From Cristatella mucedo (lineage: Eukaryota > Bryozoa > Phylactolaemata > Cristatellidae): DNA of 64,000 nucleotides. Positions 18,036 to 38,246 of this stretch are shown here, piece after piece. Location: contig WPIO01000081.1 in the NCBI GenBank assembly GCA_009760855.2, forward strand, positions 855,001 to 919,000, written 5' to 3'. The first letter of the stretch is position 1, and every line of letters starts with the position of its first letter. The translations under genes were made by a program, and so were the position numbers. Under the pieces are notes generated by a model. That model worked only from the letters and a program-made list of their open reading frames with translations, was not told where the DNA came from and searched no databases.

Positions 18036-20410
18036 TCAATCTAAGAAAGTTAGCTGCCATCCATGTGCGGATGTCATCAATATATGCAGCAAGGGAGTTG
18101 AGAGAATTTGACGTACTCAACGGCTGGGAGGGATCAAAGCAAAATACAACTGAGTATCATCTGCATAGAAGTGAAAGCCTAGTTTGTGCTTGGCAATCAC
18201 ATCGGCAATAGGGAAAGTATATACCGTGAAAAGAACATGACCATTAACAGAGCCTTGAGGTATCAAATATTTCAGAGGTTCCTCGTATGATCTTTGTCCA
18301 TTTACAATAATTTTCATGAGTCTCCCACTAAGATGTAATGTAATGTATCTCCGCCAGTAACTTCACAAAGTCATAAAGACCATGTGGGTGTTACGCAGGA
18401 GAGTTTTGTATTGCGCACTCACAGCCTAAGCGGCTTTCGGTACGCATTCGGTAGCCAACAGACTTTGTCTCACGCAACAAAGAGAAAGTGGGAAGCATAG
18501 CAGAGTTAGGAGAGCAGTTGAGGTAGTGAGTAGCATAGAAGTAGCAGTTCAGGACCGCTGAAAAAGATGTGCCATAGTCGGCAGTTGGAGAGTAGATAGG
18601 ATCTGAACCATTGCAATGCAGTGCCAGTAATGCTCAGGCGAGATGAGGGGTGCTCAAAAAGGACTTGGTGATCGGTAGTATCAAAAGCTTTCGAAAGATC
18701 GAGCGAAACAAGCTGAGATACTCTACCCATGCCTGCATTCCCGAAGTCGGTCGTTGGACACCCAGAGCAATGCCAACTCTGTGGAGTAATTAGCTCTAAA
18801 GCCAGACGGGAACTTAAGAGCAAGGCTTGTAGTTTCAACATATGAGTTCAGCTGGTCCGCCACGACCTGTTCCAGTGTCTTTAATAGAAATGGTAGAAGG
18901 GAGACTGGACAGTAGCTGCTCAAGTTCTCTTGGTCTAGTGTCGCTTCTTTGAGAAGTGGCCTGACTACAGCTTTTTTGAAAGGTGCTGGGACATGACCTG
19001 AGGCTAATGCTATTGATGATGTTAGTTATGCATGGCAGCAGCAGATTAATGCATCGTAGGAGCAGGACAGTGGGAATAGGGTCCAGAGGATTAGTATTCT
19101 TCTTTGATTGGGTTATGAACTTCCTGACGAAGTCACTATTGGCCACCTTGAATGTATACATCAAGGTGCTGCAAGGAATTGAGAGAGATCATTCCATGGG
19201 GGAAGCAGCCATCGCAGGTATGGACTCCATGATCTTGTCTACCTTCTTGATAAAGAAGCTAGAGGAGCCATCAGCTAAATCAGCACAGCTAGGTAAGTAG
19301 CTAACAAGGGACTGGTTGCAGAGATGGTTTATTATGGACACACGCTTTTTTGGATCGTGTATCAGTGATTCAACAATGTTTTTATAAAAGCTAGACTTTG
19401 CCTTTGCTAGGATCAATTGGTTCGATCTACAGTAGTCCTATGCATGTCGATGGACAGTCAGTCCCGATCTTATGTATGCTTTTTTCAAGCTTGTACTTAG
19501 TAGACCTAGCTAGTTTTATGTCTGCGGCAAACTATAGGCTGTCTGGGAAAGGGCGCAAGTGCGCTTAGTCAGAGGTGCTAACTCGTCGAGCATGTCAGCT
19601 AGTGTCGTGTTGTAGAAATCTACAAATGATGACATATCAGAAGGGGGATCGAGCTGCAGGGGTGAGGCAGATATTCTCACACGGACAGCATTGATGTCAA
19701 GGGATTTGAGGTTTCGCGATTCACACGTGATATTAGAGGAATAGGAGGGCACACATTGTAGATCGAATGAGATCTGCATGTGGTCAGATAAGCAGGATTT
19801 GGTATTAATTGGTGATGACAGTGCAGTTGTATGAGAAAATTTGGTGAGCTTGTATCCCTTGATGTGAGTAGGGCCACATGCACATGAGCCACGGCCACAT
19901 GAACATGAGCCACGAGAGACAATGAGTCAGTCAATGCACAAAATTCAGTGCTTAAGGCTTAAGATAACTTGCCAAAATGAATGTTAAAATCCCCCATAAC
20001 GAGGGAGGATCGATTTCTTGCACAGAATCGAAATGAGATCGAAGAAATCTGAGATAAACGAGGACTTGGTACCGATGGTGGTCGATGGACTACTGCCACC
20101 ATCGATAGCTTGTGGTCGGGTGAAATCGAGACAATTGATTCAACAGAAGCCCGAAGCTAGAAGCCCGAAAGCCCGAAGTTACTGCAAATGGCTTGCGTGA
20201 TAATAGCGGCTCCACATCCAGTTTTGATTGATCTAGGGGTGTGAAAGAAGGAGATACCAGTCGGTGTAGCGTCTTTAATTGTACAGCAGTTTACCGATTT
20301 TAGCCAAGTTTCAGTCAAGGCGAGCAGGTCGAGACCCTTTCCAAAATAAGATCGCTTATTAATAGGGGTTTATTGCACATTGAGCGAGGATTTTAAAGAC
20401 ACACGTTAAT
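18036..20410 (-). mobile_element. LINE family 2 copy with nested insertion
   Basis: The - strand reads fragments of a CR1-like RT ([50 protein letters not shown]) in several frames. It is interrupted by a family 1 fragment at 18333-18592. It closely matches the copy at 59764-62290. Confidence 0.8.
18333..18592 (-). mobile_element. LINE family 1 3' fragment nested in family 2
   Basis: The tail (TGTAATGTATCTCCG on +) abuts family 2 sequence CTCCCACTAA. On the other side family 2 resumes at AGATAGGATCTGAACC, matching the uninterrupted copy at 60484-60520. This is a 5'-truncated retro-insertion. Confidence 0.8.
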
Positions 20411-20752
20411 TTGGGCAGCCAGAGTTTAGACAGGTTTGATGACCACTAAGGTAAAGAGAATGAAAGGAACACTTGAGAAAGAATGAGCTGAGTGGTTCGA
20501 GACAATGCTAGGAATACTAAATGAGCGGGTAATCAGCTCGCAGCTCCCGCCAGACGAGCGGCATCTCAGCTCGCGGTTCTGGCCCCCGCGACGGCTCTGG
20601 GGTGCTTTTCTTTTGCTGAGGCATAGTTCACGGATCTTAGCAATAGCAATAACATCTAGGAATGGATTTGAACTACGATACCGAAGTGATAATAGGTATG
20701 CATGATCTTGACTAATATGCGGTTTAATTATGAGAACAATCACTGTTTCTAC

Positions 20753-20758
20753 TTTATT
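20753..20758 (-). terminator. Poly(A) signal AATAAA of unit C
   Basis: A canonical hexamer on the - strand, 150 bases after the unit C stop. Confidence 0.55.
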
Positions 20759-20907
20759 AATAATTTTGACTACTATTAGCTCGTTAGTCTGAGTGTGACA
20801 GCCGTGACAGTATTTCGCCGCTTGGCGTCGCCAAACTAATCGAATCGGCGGGGAGACGCTGGGAGTCTCGCAGACGACCCCAGCGCTGACAGAGTGCTGC
20901 TATCCGA

Positions 20908-28777
<7,870 letters not shown>

Positions 28778-29220
28778 CTGAAATTCAAAAAATGAAGCCG
28801 CTCGGCTGTTGATCATCCACAGAGGTGGCGAGCTCTGCTTTTTTCTCTCGAGCAACATTAAAAAGCAGCCCCGATGTCGGCCAGCTGAGCATGCAAGACG
28901 ACGATAGTTCGCCGCGGCGTCGTCGAAATGGTATCGCTGCTACGGTAACTCGCTCGGCTCGGTTGGGCCGGCAAGAGCGGATTCACCAGCTCGCTGGCGC
29001 CTCGCATAAATGTATTATTATTATCATAACGCATGAGGAACTGCTATCCGATGCGAGTCCTGCACGATCGCTGTGAGCCTAAGATCCGTATCAGCACCAG
29101 ACAGGACGGTTACGATCTGTATCGGCGCCGCCCTGGACCTGGCTGTTCAGGCGTTATCGTAATCGCACGGCGCCTCGGGGAGTGATGTGGGTAGAGCGAG
29201 AGCACTCTTAACTAGCTGGC

Positions 29221-29472
29221 TTTCGCTTGCAGCCCGTTTGTATGCGCTAACGGAACTAATTTACTTCCGGCAGACATGCCGCCCGCCATTTACTTCCAGC
29301 AGGCTGGCCCTGCGCTTGGAGACGCTCACCTTGCTCAGCCGGCTCGCTAGCGTCTACCTGCCGCAGGCGGCGGCGATCGACCGTTTGAGCAGCGAATTGC
29401 ATCAAACTTCGGAGTTTCGCGGCGAAGTGCTCATGCGCTTATACTTGCTGGGTTTTTATGAGCGCGTAAGAG
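29221..29472 (+). CDS. Unrecognised candidate exon, + strand
   Basis: A TTGCAG acceptor precedes a frame reading RLYALTELIYFRQ and, later, EVLMRLYLLGFYER, then a GTAAGA donor. The frame is open for about 300 bases and has a helical, leucine-rich composition unlike the surrounding repeats. It lies upstream of unit C on the opposite strand. I recognise no family. It could be one exon of a + strand gene or a chance frame. Confidence 0.3.
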
Positions 29473-29594
29473 GAGCCGTAAGAGGAGCGGTCGAAATGAA
29501 GCGCCTAGAGCAGCGTGCAATCGCGGCCGCGTGAGCGAGACATGTGACTAAACCGCGTGACTAAACCTAAATAAATACTAGGTGATTTAACAGC

Positions 29595-29745
29595 CTCTTT
29601 TCTATGGCGACGGAAGGGTCTTTACGGCTATCCCCACCGCTTGCAGCGGCGATAAAGGATTGCCCACCACAGGATTCGAACCAACGACCTCGGCGCCGAG
29701 GTCGCGAAAAGCAACCACCTTACCCAGTGTGCCATCACGGCTTGA
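29595..29745 (-). mobile_element. tRNA-derived SINE
   Basis: - strand copy with the head AAGCCGTGATGGCACACTGG, B box GGTTCGAATCC and the usual GCAAGCGGTGG body. Confidence 0.75.
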
Positions 29746-29905
29746 AGTCAATGCGTTGCTCGACTGGGAGCCAGTGCAGGTCGGCGAGAAGTGGTGAGAT
29801 GTGACAACTTCGACGCTCACGAAAGACCAGGCTAGCTGCAGAGTTTTGCACCGGCTGTAAGCGCCTGATCGCACAGGCCGGTAGACCAGCAAGCAGCGAG
29901 TTTTA
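29745..29905 (-). mobile_element. LINE family 3 RT fragment
   Basis: GACTGGGAGCCAGTGCAGGT block as at 59480 and 49660. It abuts a SINE copy at 29595-29745. Confidence 0.7.
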
Positions 29906-31280
29906 TCAGCTTAAATATCCGATCCCCTGGAGGCTGGCTCCCTCAGTTGCTTCCCCCTTGCTCTCCCTCACTGTCCGCTCCTCCGCTTTAAGTCATCTTG
30001 CCGTTTCTCGCACAAAGATGAAACGCTTTGGCGATCTGGCATTCAGCTCGTAAATACTGAAAGTCTGGAACTCGCTTACGGCTTCTGTCGCCATCTGCAT
30101 TGACTCGGCACTATTTAGTCGTAGTCGTAGATACGCATCTATTCCACTCGGCCTCATTCTCTGGGCCTCAGCGAACTTGTCTTCCCGGTTTTGCGTGGCG
30201 TGTTTACTCAGGGATGGTGCAGTGTGTGTGGTCCTACTAGTCAGAGGCCCTGATTGTCATCTTTTACTATTTTGAATCCTTGTCTAAGCACGACTCCTTG
30301 CCTGTTATTAACTCACGTTAATTATCTCTCTTGCAGCGAGATCAGCGATGTTACTTTTTACCCCATTTTTCGAAAATTCTCACTTAAAAACACCTTTATA
30401 GAGATTTGGTTCTCTTAGCGCGCTACGCAAAAAACGTATTCTTATCACTAGAGCTTACTGCCTGTGGGCTCGCTTCGCTATACATTCACTTACGTATTAA
30501 ACGTCACTCCCAGAGGGACTGGTCGCCATCTTGACGCGTGACGGATGGACGGGCTTTCTCGTTTTAATTATTAGGGATTATTGAAACAAATTTTTTAATC
30601 GAGCACCGGTTCTTAAGTCCACCTACCTCGCTCTCGTCCTCGCCGGACTTTGTTTGACTGCAACGAAATGCGACTGCTGCGCGTCACGCGCCCGCTCACC
30701 AAATTCAGCGAGAACGCTCAGACGCCAACGGAATCGGCAGCTTACCTCGTTGGCTTCTATATTAGTGCGGTGCACTTCCGGTAGTACCACCTGGGCGCTT
30801 TTTGCGGCACCTAATAGGAAATAAATCCACGTGGGTGACAGCGAGTCAACGTCACGATTTCCCTTCGACGGCTGCGAGCGTTTGCTCCGCCGAGTGCTGG
30901 TTGCTTGGGCAACAGAAGCCTCGAGATTAACTAAACTCGGCCCAGCTCAACCACGCGGCACAGCGGCACATCCACTTTTTATCCGTATTTATCCGTCTCG
31001 ACTGACGCTACGGGGCTGCGCAAGCTTGATATCAAGTCGCTGAGAGAGTCTCACAGCGAGCGCTGCACGCGTCGCTCAGGAATGAGGAAGCTCGCACGGT
31101 GGCGGCAGCGGCAGCGGCTCGATCATAGCGCGAGAGACTCGACGTGGCCTGCAGCTGTTAAGAGAAAAAAGTGCGAAAAACGCGAAACAAGGATGAGCAT
31201 TAATCGAGCCCGTCGGTCGGACGGACGCCATTAAAGTCGACGACGCTAACCAAAGGCCGGATGCAGAACCTCCGCATTGG
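29905..31280. other. Intergenic, LINE-like debris
   Basis: 29905-30320 has blocks reminiscent of a + strand RT C-terminus (AAAGTCTGGAACTCGCTTAC). The rest, including CCGGAAGTG on the - strand near 30780 followed by a GTAAGC donor motif, could hold an unproven 5' exon. Confidence 0.3.
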
Positions 31281-32060
31281 AGAAAACTATGACTCCCAAG
31301 CCATTAATCATAAAATTGTCACATAATTCGTCCAGCACTAAAATGTGACCAAGATTGATGGCTACTTTCCGCAGTAGCTAGCTGACGATCTTACCAGCTC
31401 CCCGGTTCTGCCTAGACTAGATTCGTGCAATTCACTTTTGGACGGAGTACCGAAAAAGCCACCAAGTCTCAACAGCTGGTGATGAATATATGCCTGATGC
31501 AAGTTTAGGCATCACATCCCAGAGGCTTAGTCTCCTTTGAAGGTGAAGGAGCTGCGATGGAATGATGCTCGATCAACGGAAGCAGACGCTGACCTCCTCG
31601 TGGACACCGGAAGTCCTCGTGGACACCGGAAGCATCGGAAGCATCGCCCTTCACTCCTTCATACCTGGATGAGCTGCTTGGCGAGCTCAATCCTCCTCGA
31701 GTCCTCATACAAACCAGCTGCTCCATTCTTTTGTTTAAAGACTGCTTATGGCAAGAGCTTTTGTTCTACAGCTCCTAGACTGTGAACAATTCTGGTGCTG
31801 ACAGTGGCACATTCTTTTCAGACGTCCTGAGCTGCTAATGCGTTACTGCTCACCTCGTCGACTGCCCTTCTGTCTCAGCCATACTTCTTACTGCTTATTT
31901 GTCGCGTGAGATCAAGTCTGCTGGCTACCGATGTATGCGTGCTCGAAGCCACTTCGGCTTTAGGAAAAGCGGCTTGATACTCTCTGGAGCAACGCCTACT
32001 TAATTAGTCCTTGTGACTTTGTAGTGCTACCGATGGTGAGGATTCACTTCGTTAGTGAAG
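31280..32060 (+). mobile_element. Decayed LINE family 1 copy
   Basis: Blocks such as TGTGAACAATTCTGGTGCTG and GAGATCAAGTCTGCTGGCTACC align in order with 17330-18000. It has many indels and no usable frame. Confidence 0.6.
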
Positions 32061-33216
32061 AGGGCAGAACAATTTTTTCAACAGCAGAGTCAATTCGAGG
32101 AGTGGTGAGACCGCTCTGTCCAATCAAGCAAATCTCTTCTAAGGTCTCAAAAATTACCTTGCGGACTGACTTTTAAGAATTAAGAATTCGAAAAAAGAAG
32201 CCCCGGCATTTATACTCGACCCCCCCCCCCCACTCCCGCGACGCGTGGCTGAAACGTACGACGCATGACTGTCTCGTTTAAATTAGTCCGCCCACGAGCG
32301 TTAGCTGGCAATTGCTCGTAGATCTGTTGCGGCGATCATCTGCCAATGCTTTTCGCTACCTTAGAGATTTGCCGCCGCGTTTAGTTTACCAGGTTTCTGG
32401 CAGTGTAAACTTGCCACCGATACAAGCATTTTATATTTGTACCGAAAGCTTTGACCTTATGGTAGCTGGCCAATTGTTCGTAGAGGGCGTAAGTAAAGAT
32501 ATAGCTGAGTGAAACTAAAGAGCACAGAAGTATCCGCCTCCTTTCTTACCTGCTTGTGACTTCTGTGCGGCCTTCTTTGACCGCTGCAAAAAAGCATTAG
32601 TCACATCAGCGAATCAAAGTCACATCAGCGAATCAGCCGAATTGGCGTCATATCATCGGTCCATCAGATCATCAGACGCAGCCGCAAGCTGAACGGCCGG
32701 CGGCTTTCCCTACCGTGTCAGCTGACTCGGAGCTGACTCGACGCTGTGAAGCAGAGTCGTTAATTTTACTATGACGCCGGTTGGCTGAAAAGAAAAAGCA
32801 GAAATAGCAGCTTTTTTAGTGCGCGCGTTGCCTGTTGCTAATTGACAGGTTGGCTACCGAGCGCCGGCGGTGGAGGCTACGGCTCAGAGTATGAGTTCGG
32901 GATCGAGGGCGCCGTCTACTGCTGCGCATTTTCGGAGGGGCGACCGACGAGAGGCGGACCTGAAGGGTAGAGAACTAAAAGCAAATGTTACCCGGCGCGC
33001 GAACACGCGCACGAAGAGGGCCAAATAAAGTGGGCACTCTTTCACTGACAGCCACAGAGGACCACAGTCTGGGCAGCACGAGGCGCGCGAAAACCTGGGG
33101 GGGGGGGGCGATGAGTCTTGTGCGTGCACTCAACCCAGCTCCGCCTCGCGTCTCGTCTCGCCTCGTTCGTCGAGGCGGACTGCCTTCCTGGTGCCTGGCG
33201 TTCGTTTCCCGCATGC

Positions 33217-33218
<2 letters not shown>

Positions 33219-33300
<82 letters not shown>
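33219..33300 (+). repeat. (CCG)n / (CGG)n trinucleotide repeat, about 27 units
   Basis: Pure CCG on the + strand, CGG on the - strand. On the - strand it is followed by CGCGCATGCGG, an ATG opening a short frame. Confidence 0.95.
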
Positions 33301-33301
<1 letters not shown>

Positions 33302-33373
33302 GCGAATGGGCGTTACTTGCATGCGGCTCGGAAGTGGACAACAGTCGCCAGTGAACGGCGAAAGCTGGCTTCC

Positions 33374-33433
33374 AACAGAATGCGTAGCAACAGAGTGCGT
33401 AGCAACAGAGTGCGTAGCAACAGAATGCGTAGC
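33374..33433 (+). repeat. 15-bp tandem repeat, four copies
   Basis: Units AACAGARTGCGTAGC in tandem. Confidence 0.9.
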
Positions 33434-33653
33434 AACGAGAGCAGAAAGGCTAGCCGAGGCTGAAGGCTAAAGGCCGAGGAGCGAAATCTCAGCTTTTATA
33501 GCAACATCGATTCAGCGTGAGATAAGTGCAATGTGTAGCGGTCTAGTGACAGTCGAATGCAGTCTAAAGAAATAAGTGTGCCGTCTCTTTACTGTTAACC
33601 CTAAGTGCAATGAAAATAATTCATGTTCAGCAGGATTAGGACCCACTGAACAT

Positions 33654-33655
<2 letters not shown>

Positions 33656-33704
<49 letters not shown>
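33656..33704 (+). repeat. (CT)n microsatellite
   Basis: Pure CT run, intergenic. Confidence 0.9.
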
Positions 33705-33709
<5 letters not shown>

Positions 33710-34036
33710 ATCAGTCACCTTTGAGATTTAGAGAGATACAAGCTAAATGTAGTTAAACTTGGCCGAGGGGATGCAACTGTTCAAGCTGAAAGGATTGTAG
33801 TTTGATGCCCCGACGGTATACGTCAAGTACGTACAAGTGTCGACACGGAAACACCAAATGGGCAAGACCAACCGTGTATTTTCCAAACGCTCGCACCGCG
33901 ATGACTCATGACCGTTCGCTCACGTGTTCGAGTTCCCTCTGGCCCCTTCTCTACAGACCGTGACTCACCCTCAATAAAACCATTTTCCCATAAACTAGCC
34001 TGGCCCATAATCCCACGGCAGGGGCATAAACCCCTT

Positions 34037-34084
34037 TGCGGTAGGCCAGTGTATGGCCCAGCGGAGATACACTGGCCTACCGCA
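34037..34084. repeat. Inverted repeat, 18-bp arms
   Basis: TGCGGTAGGCCAGTGTAT at 34037-34054 and its reverse complement at 34067-34084, loop 12. Confidence 0.9.
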
Positions 34085-34879
34085 TTACAGTACAGGGACG
34101 AATCAGAACGCACTTGCCCCTAGCACTGAAGAAACTCACGGCACCAGTCTTGGCGTGGTAGTATTGAAAAATGATTCTAACTGACAAAGAAGAAGTTATG
34201 GGGTGTCAAAAGCGTCCAGTAGAACCTAGCAGACAGCTTTTACAAGGCTGCTCCTCCTTTGAGCAGCTTTAGACGATTAGACCAGGTGAGTTGCTCTGCC
34301 TTAGCATGCATTCTGTCTGAACAAACGCCGCCCGTGTAATGTGGCGCCAAGCAATCAACTATGCCGGCGCCTCAACATCAGCTACCTTCTTAAGTGTACC
34401 ACCAGACAGTCATCTGAAGTGTCAGTCAAAGGTCTTGATGAGGGTGCATGAGTCGCACGGCCCACAATCGGCCTGCAATCCTTTGATGCTTTACTGCTCG
34501 TCAATCTACTGAGGATGTATGTCGCTTTCTTATTTGTTGCTTATTATTATTATTATTATTATTGCTTATTGCTTATTATTGCTTATTGCTTGCTTTATTT
34601 TCCCACGGTCTGTTTAATATGCCATCTCAACACGGAACCACACAGAATGAATCTAGGTAAATGATCAGGGTTTTAGCATGTAGTAACTGCTCCTGCATTG
34701 CTGCCATTGCCTAGCTACTGGCAGGCAGCCTGGTCGACTGTGCCCAAATAATTCAAACCTCGAGCAACCGTTGGCAACAGTCAAGCTCGAAAAGCGTCTA
34801 CAGAGGAGAGGGTTCATTACTTTGGTCGAAAAGTAGTAACCTGGTTGGACTATAGTAAAACGTGTGTATGCTAAGTAAA

Positions 34880-35055
34880 TCGGCGAGCCGCGATGGCACA
34901 CTAGAAAAGGCGGTTGCTCGAGATTCGAACCCACGACCTCACAACCGAGGTTGTGGGTTCAAATCCTGCCGTAGGAGATTTTTTATTGCCGCTGCGAGCT
35001 GTAATGATGGACTTATAAGCTCTTCTGTCGCTACACAAAAGAGTAATCAGCTAGT
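34880..35055 (+). mobile_element. tRNA-derived SINE
   Basis: Same family: GAGCCGCGATGGCACAC head, B box GGTTCAAATCC near 34955, TTGCCGCTGCGAGC body and CAGCTAGT end. Confidence 0.75.
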
Positions 35056-35239
35056 TTTTAAATCTGGTATTTTATTTAAAGCAATGCTTGAGATCATTAG
35101 CTGTTAATGAATTAAAATGGGAGACTTTTCACAAAATGGTAAACCATTTTCAGTTTTTGGAAATTTGCATGTTAAAAGACAAAAGACAGTTGTAAATGCA
35201 ATCCCAAATTTTGGTGGTTGACATGACCGAAACATGGTC

Positions 35240-35596
35240 CATTCCTCTGCTTAAAGACCGTTGGCAACAGAAGCTTTAGCTCTGCAGGTCCTAGACTGTG
35301 GAACTCGCTCCCACAATTCTTTCGAAACGACAACTACTCTCCTACGGCCAACTATGGCTCATCATTTCCAGCGGTCCTGAGCTGCTACTTCCACGCTACT
35401 CACTACCTCAACTGCTCACCTGACTCTGCTATAATTCCCACTTTCTCTTTGTTTCGTGAGATGAAGGCTGTTGGCTACCGAATACGTACCGAAAGCCGCT
35501 TAGGCTGTGAGTGCGCTATACAAAGCTCTCCTGCGTAACACCCACAAAATCTTTATGGCTTTGTGGAGTTACAGACGGAGATACATTACATTATAC
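35240..35596 (+). mobile_element. LINE family 1 3' end, 5'-truncated
   Basis: Begins in the RT C-terminal coding region (AGACTGTGGAACTCGCTCCC) and ends at ACAGACGGAGATACATTACA. Confidence 0.82.
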
Positions 35597-35599
35597 ACG

Positions 35600-38110
35600 C
35601 TTCAACAGCCCATTTCAAGTAATTGATCATCGTTTGTACTTTGAGCCATATACTCTCAATGAGGCACTCAAAGCTGATTACATCGCTTACCATTGGTTGA
35701 AGTGCTGCTCGCCTCGTTTTCAATCACACCGGACGTGGTTGTGCTACCAGTAGGTGGCAGGTTCCAACTTGACAGCAGCTGCGTCTGAAAGTATGCGAAA
35801 TGAAATCGGCTGCTGCTCACCAAGCTTTGGTTGAACTTCAGTTCAGCGAAAAGCTCCGAAAGACTCGATCGACGAAAGAGCGAGCGGCCTCGAGCTAGAG
35901 ACCTCTGCCATTGATTGGCCGGCGACACCTAACTGACAAAAGGACAAGAAATTTGAATGGCCCAAGATAACTAAGTTCCTTTCCAGAAACTTTTTCAAAT
36001 AGGCTGGAAAATAAGAGTACTGACTAGCTAATGATCACGTGTACAGGTCCAGCGCGTATAAGCACATAACAAACTATTACCGTGGGCGAAGCATTTGCTC
36101 TGCAACTGCTCCCTATAAGTCACTACAAAGACAGCAGCCTGGAAGATCTAGGACGCTGCTAAGGACGCCCTAGTACCCGAATGATGCACTGACTCTTAGT
36201 TCACAGCCAATACTGTTTAGACTTATAGCAGGAAGCACAGACTTTCCGCTAAGCGAGTGCAGTACTTCTTGTGTTGCTGCTGCTGTTCACATTGAAAATA
36301 CCAAACGGAAGTGGTGCTTAATCATTTTAATACAACTCCAACGGCCTACAGAGTACGAGTGCAAAAACTTTAGCAGCCAGTCGAAAATGACAGCTGACAA
36401 TGGTCACAAGTCTGCAAGAAATAGCACTCTTTACAAGCGCTGCGTTTGTGGCAAAGGTCTTGAGTTCTGAAGCTGGTACAGTACGTTCGTAATTTACCCA
36501 TGCCTGTTAATCCTTGGCTAATTCTCAAGTCGCGGCTACGTTTTTCTCAGCGACGGCAAGGCACCACTTCTCTCTCACCGCAGCCGCGACAGCACGTCAT
36601 AATTATGGCCGACACTCTCGGGTAGAGCATTTTTAGCGATGCGCTAAGTGATAAAATAGATTTCGCGATGTACCTGCAGCCGGTTCGTGCGGCAGCAAGG
36701 CAGCAATGACTTCGCGAAGGGTGTCATTGGCAATTAGTTAAAGCAAGAGTAACTGCAGCCGACGGTTGCCAGCCGACGGCCGATCTGGTGACAAGCCTAT
36801 TTTTTTATCATGAAAATCAATCTGTAACCACTTTTAAGGACTGCTCTCGGAAACGAACAAATTTAGTTTGATTGCACTACGAAGTGGTAAAAATTGCGTA
36901 GGGGCCAAAAGTCGTGGTGCGAGAGCTATTGCTCCGTGCTGCCGTGCCGCTAGCATTACTTTGAGGCCTCCCTTCAGCCGTCCACATGCTACAATTAAAA
37001 AATAAAAATATTATAAATAAAAAGCACCTGCCTTAATATGCTCAGTCTGAAGACCTCTCTATCTTGGCCCACGCTGACCTGTATAGAACCAGAGCAGACA
37101 GCGCCGGAAGTAAAAGAAAAAGATCTACCGATTTAAACAGCTGCGTAGCAACTTTAGTAGCGGCCAAATCCTTGGCGCCTATCGCTTCCGCTATCGCTTG
37201 CAGCAACAGAAGATTGCCACTGGACTCGACTCACGACTCACGGGTCTTGAAGAGCGGTCTTGAAGAGTGGTAAGCTCGCCCCTCAGACTAAGCCTCAAGG
37301 TCACGGCCACGATCGTTCACAGTGACGAGACACTTTTCTAGCCAGAGCTGCGATATTTTCCGAAGGTTTAGCAGCGTTTCGTGCCTCTGACCGGCGATTT
37401 TGCCACGTCTACTATACGTCGAAAGCGAAGCGTACAGGAGAACGGCAGCCATAAATAGCCGTAGCTGGCGATTGAGCAGGACATTGGTAGCCGCGGATAG
37501 GCCTTCGAGAGTCGTTTGGAGCTCGCACAAACTCTGCGCCCAATCGCAACGTGACTGCAGCCTAAAGACGTCCTACCACAAAAAAAGCTTGAAATGCGCC
37601 GCAACTCGACCCGCTGTCGGCCCCGATGGTAATCAAAATGGGTTATACGTGGCTTGCTGGGTAGTTTAATATGGTACGCCTAGTTTGGTGCAAAATTGCA
37701 GCCAGAGATATATGCCGGCTGAGAGCGGCTAATCACCCGAGGAGAAATTATGCAAAAGCGAATCATCACCCAGACCCATCTCCAGTTGAAGGCAAACCCC
37801 GCGAGGGTATCATTGGCAACCGGGCTGGCAGCGATGGCCATCAGAGGAGCCAAATATATCGTCAAAACGCCGCAGATGCGTAGCTGGCTTGTCGTAAATG
37901 ACCAAAAGAATTGATCAAAGCGCTTAATGCGCATAGAACGGTCTAGCGGGCCGGTGCAGCGTCAGTCAGACTGAGGTGTCGGAAAGAGCCAACGAATGCC
38001 TCGACGACCACGTAACCACGATGCCAGATGGAAGAGATTCTTTTCAGTAGCTAACGAGAGCGATCCTCGTGCATGAAGCTGCAATCGACTGACAAGCAGA
38101 TTCGGGTCAT
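35600..38110. other. Intergenic between units B and C
   Basis: A decayed SINE and a - strand open frame at 37288-37533 (LCELQTTLEGLSAATNVLLN). Nothing else supported. Confidence 0.4.
37175..37310 (-). mobile_element. Decayed SINE
   Basis: - strand GTCGAGTCCAGTGGCAATC then CTGTTGCTGCAAGCGATAGC matches the SINE body. This explains an otherwise gene-like open frame here. Confidence 0.55.
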
Positions 38111-38116
38111 GTAGGC

Positions 38117-38122
38117 TTTATT
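38117..38122 (-). terminator. Poly(A) signal AATAAA of unit B
   Basis: A canonical hexamer on the - strand, about 125 bases after the unit B stop codon. Confidence 0.6.
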
Positions 38123-38246
38123 TAGTAAAAGTGAACGATCGAGTGACGACGAGCGGTCCTACGACCGGCACCACTACTAGAAGGCCGCCAGCTGTTGGCG
38201 CGTGATGAGTGGGAGTGGAGACGCCACTGGCGACGGACTCGTGCGC

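Larger units (their letters stand above)
32070..34879. other. Intergenic with GC-rich island
   Basis: 32.9-33.3 kb is CpG-rich around the CGG repeat. The remainder shows only simple repeats and a hairpin. Confidence 0.4.

Noticed and set aside
32324-32395. + strand frame LLRRSSANAFRYLRDLPPRL between AG and GT motifs
   Set aside because: Only 24 codons, a weak GTTTCT donor and no homology.
37100-37230. - strand frame (LLLQAIAEAIGAKDLAATK) that looks like a helical exon
   Set aside because: It coincides with the GCAAGCGATAGC body of a decayed SINE, so the frame is explained by the repeat.
37288-37533. - strand frame with a hydrophobic, gene-like translation
   Set aside because: No family recognised, its end runs into a SINE, and no phase-compatible neighbours were found.
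37700-37880. - strand frame LRICGVLTIYLAPLMAIAAS suggesting a membrane segment
   Set aside because: Part of it (GCCAATGATACCCTCGC) recurs in altered form at 36715-36740, pointing to a repeat, and no gene context exists.
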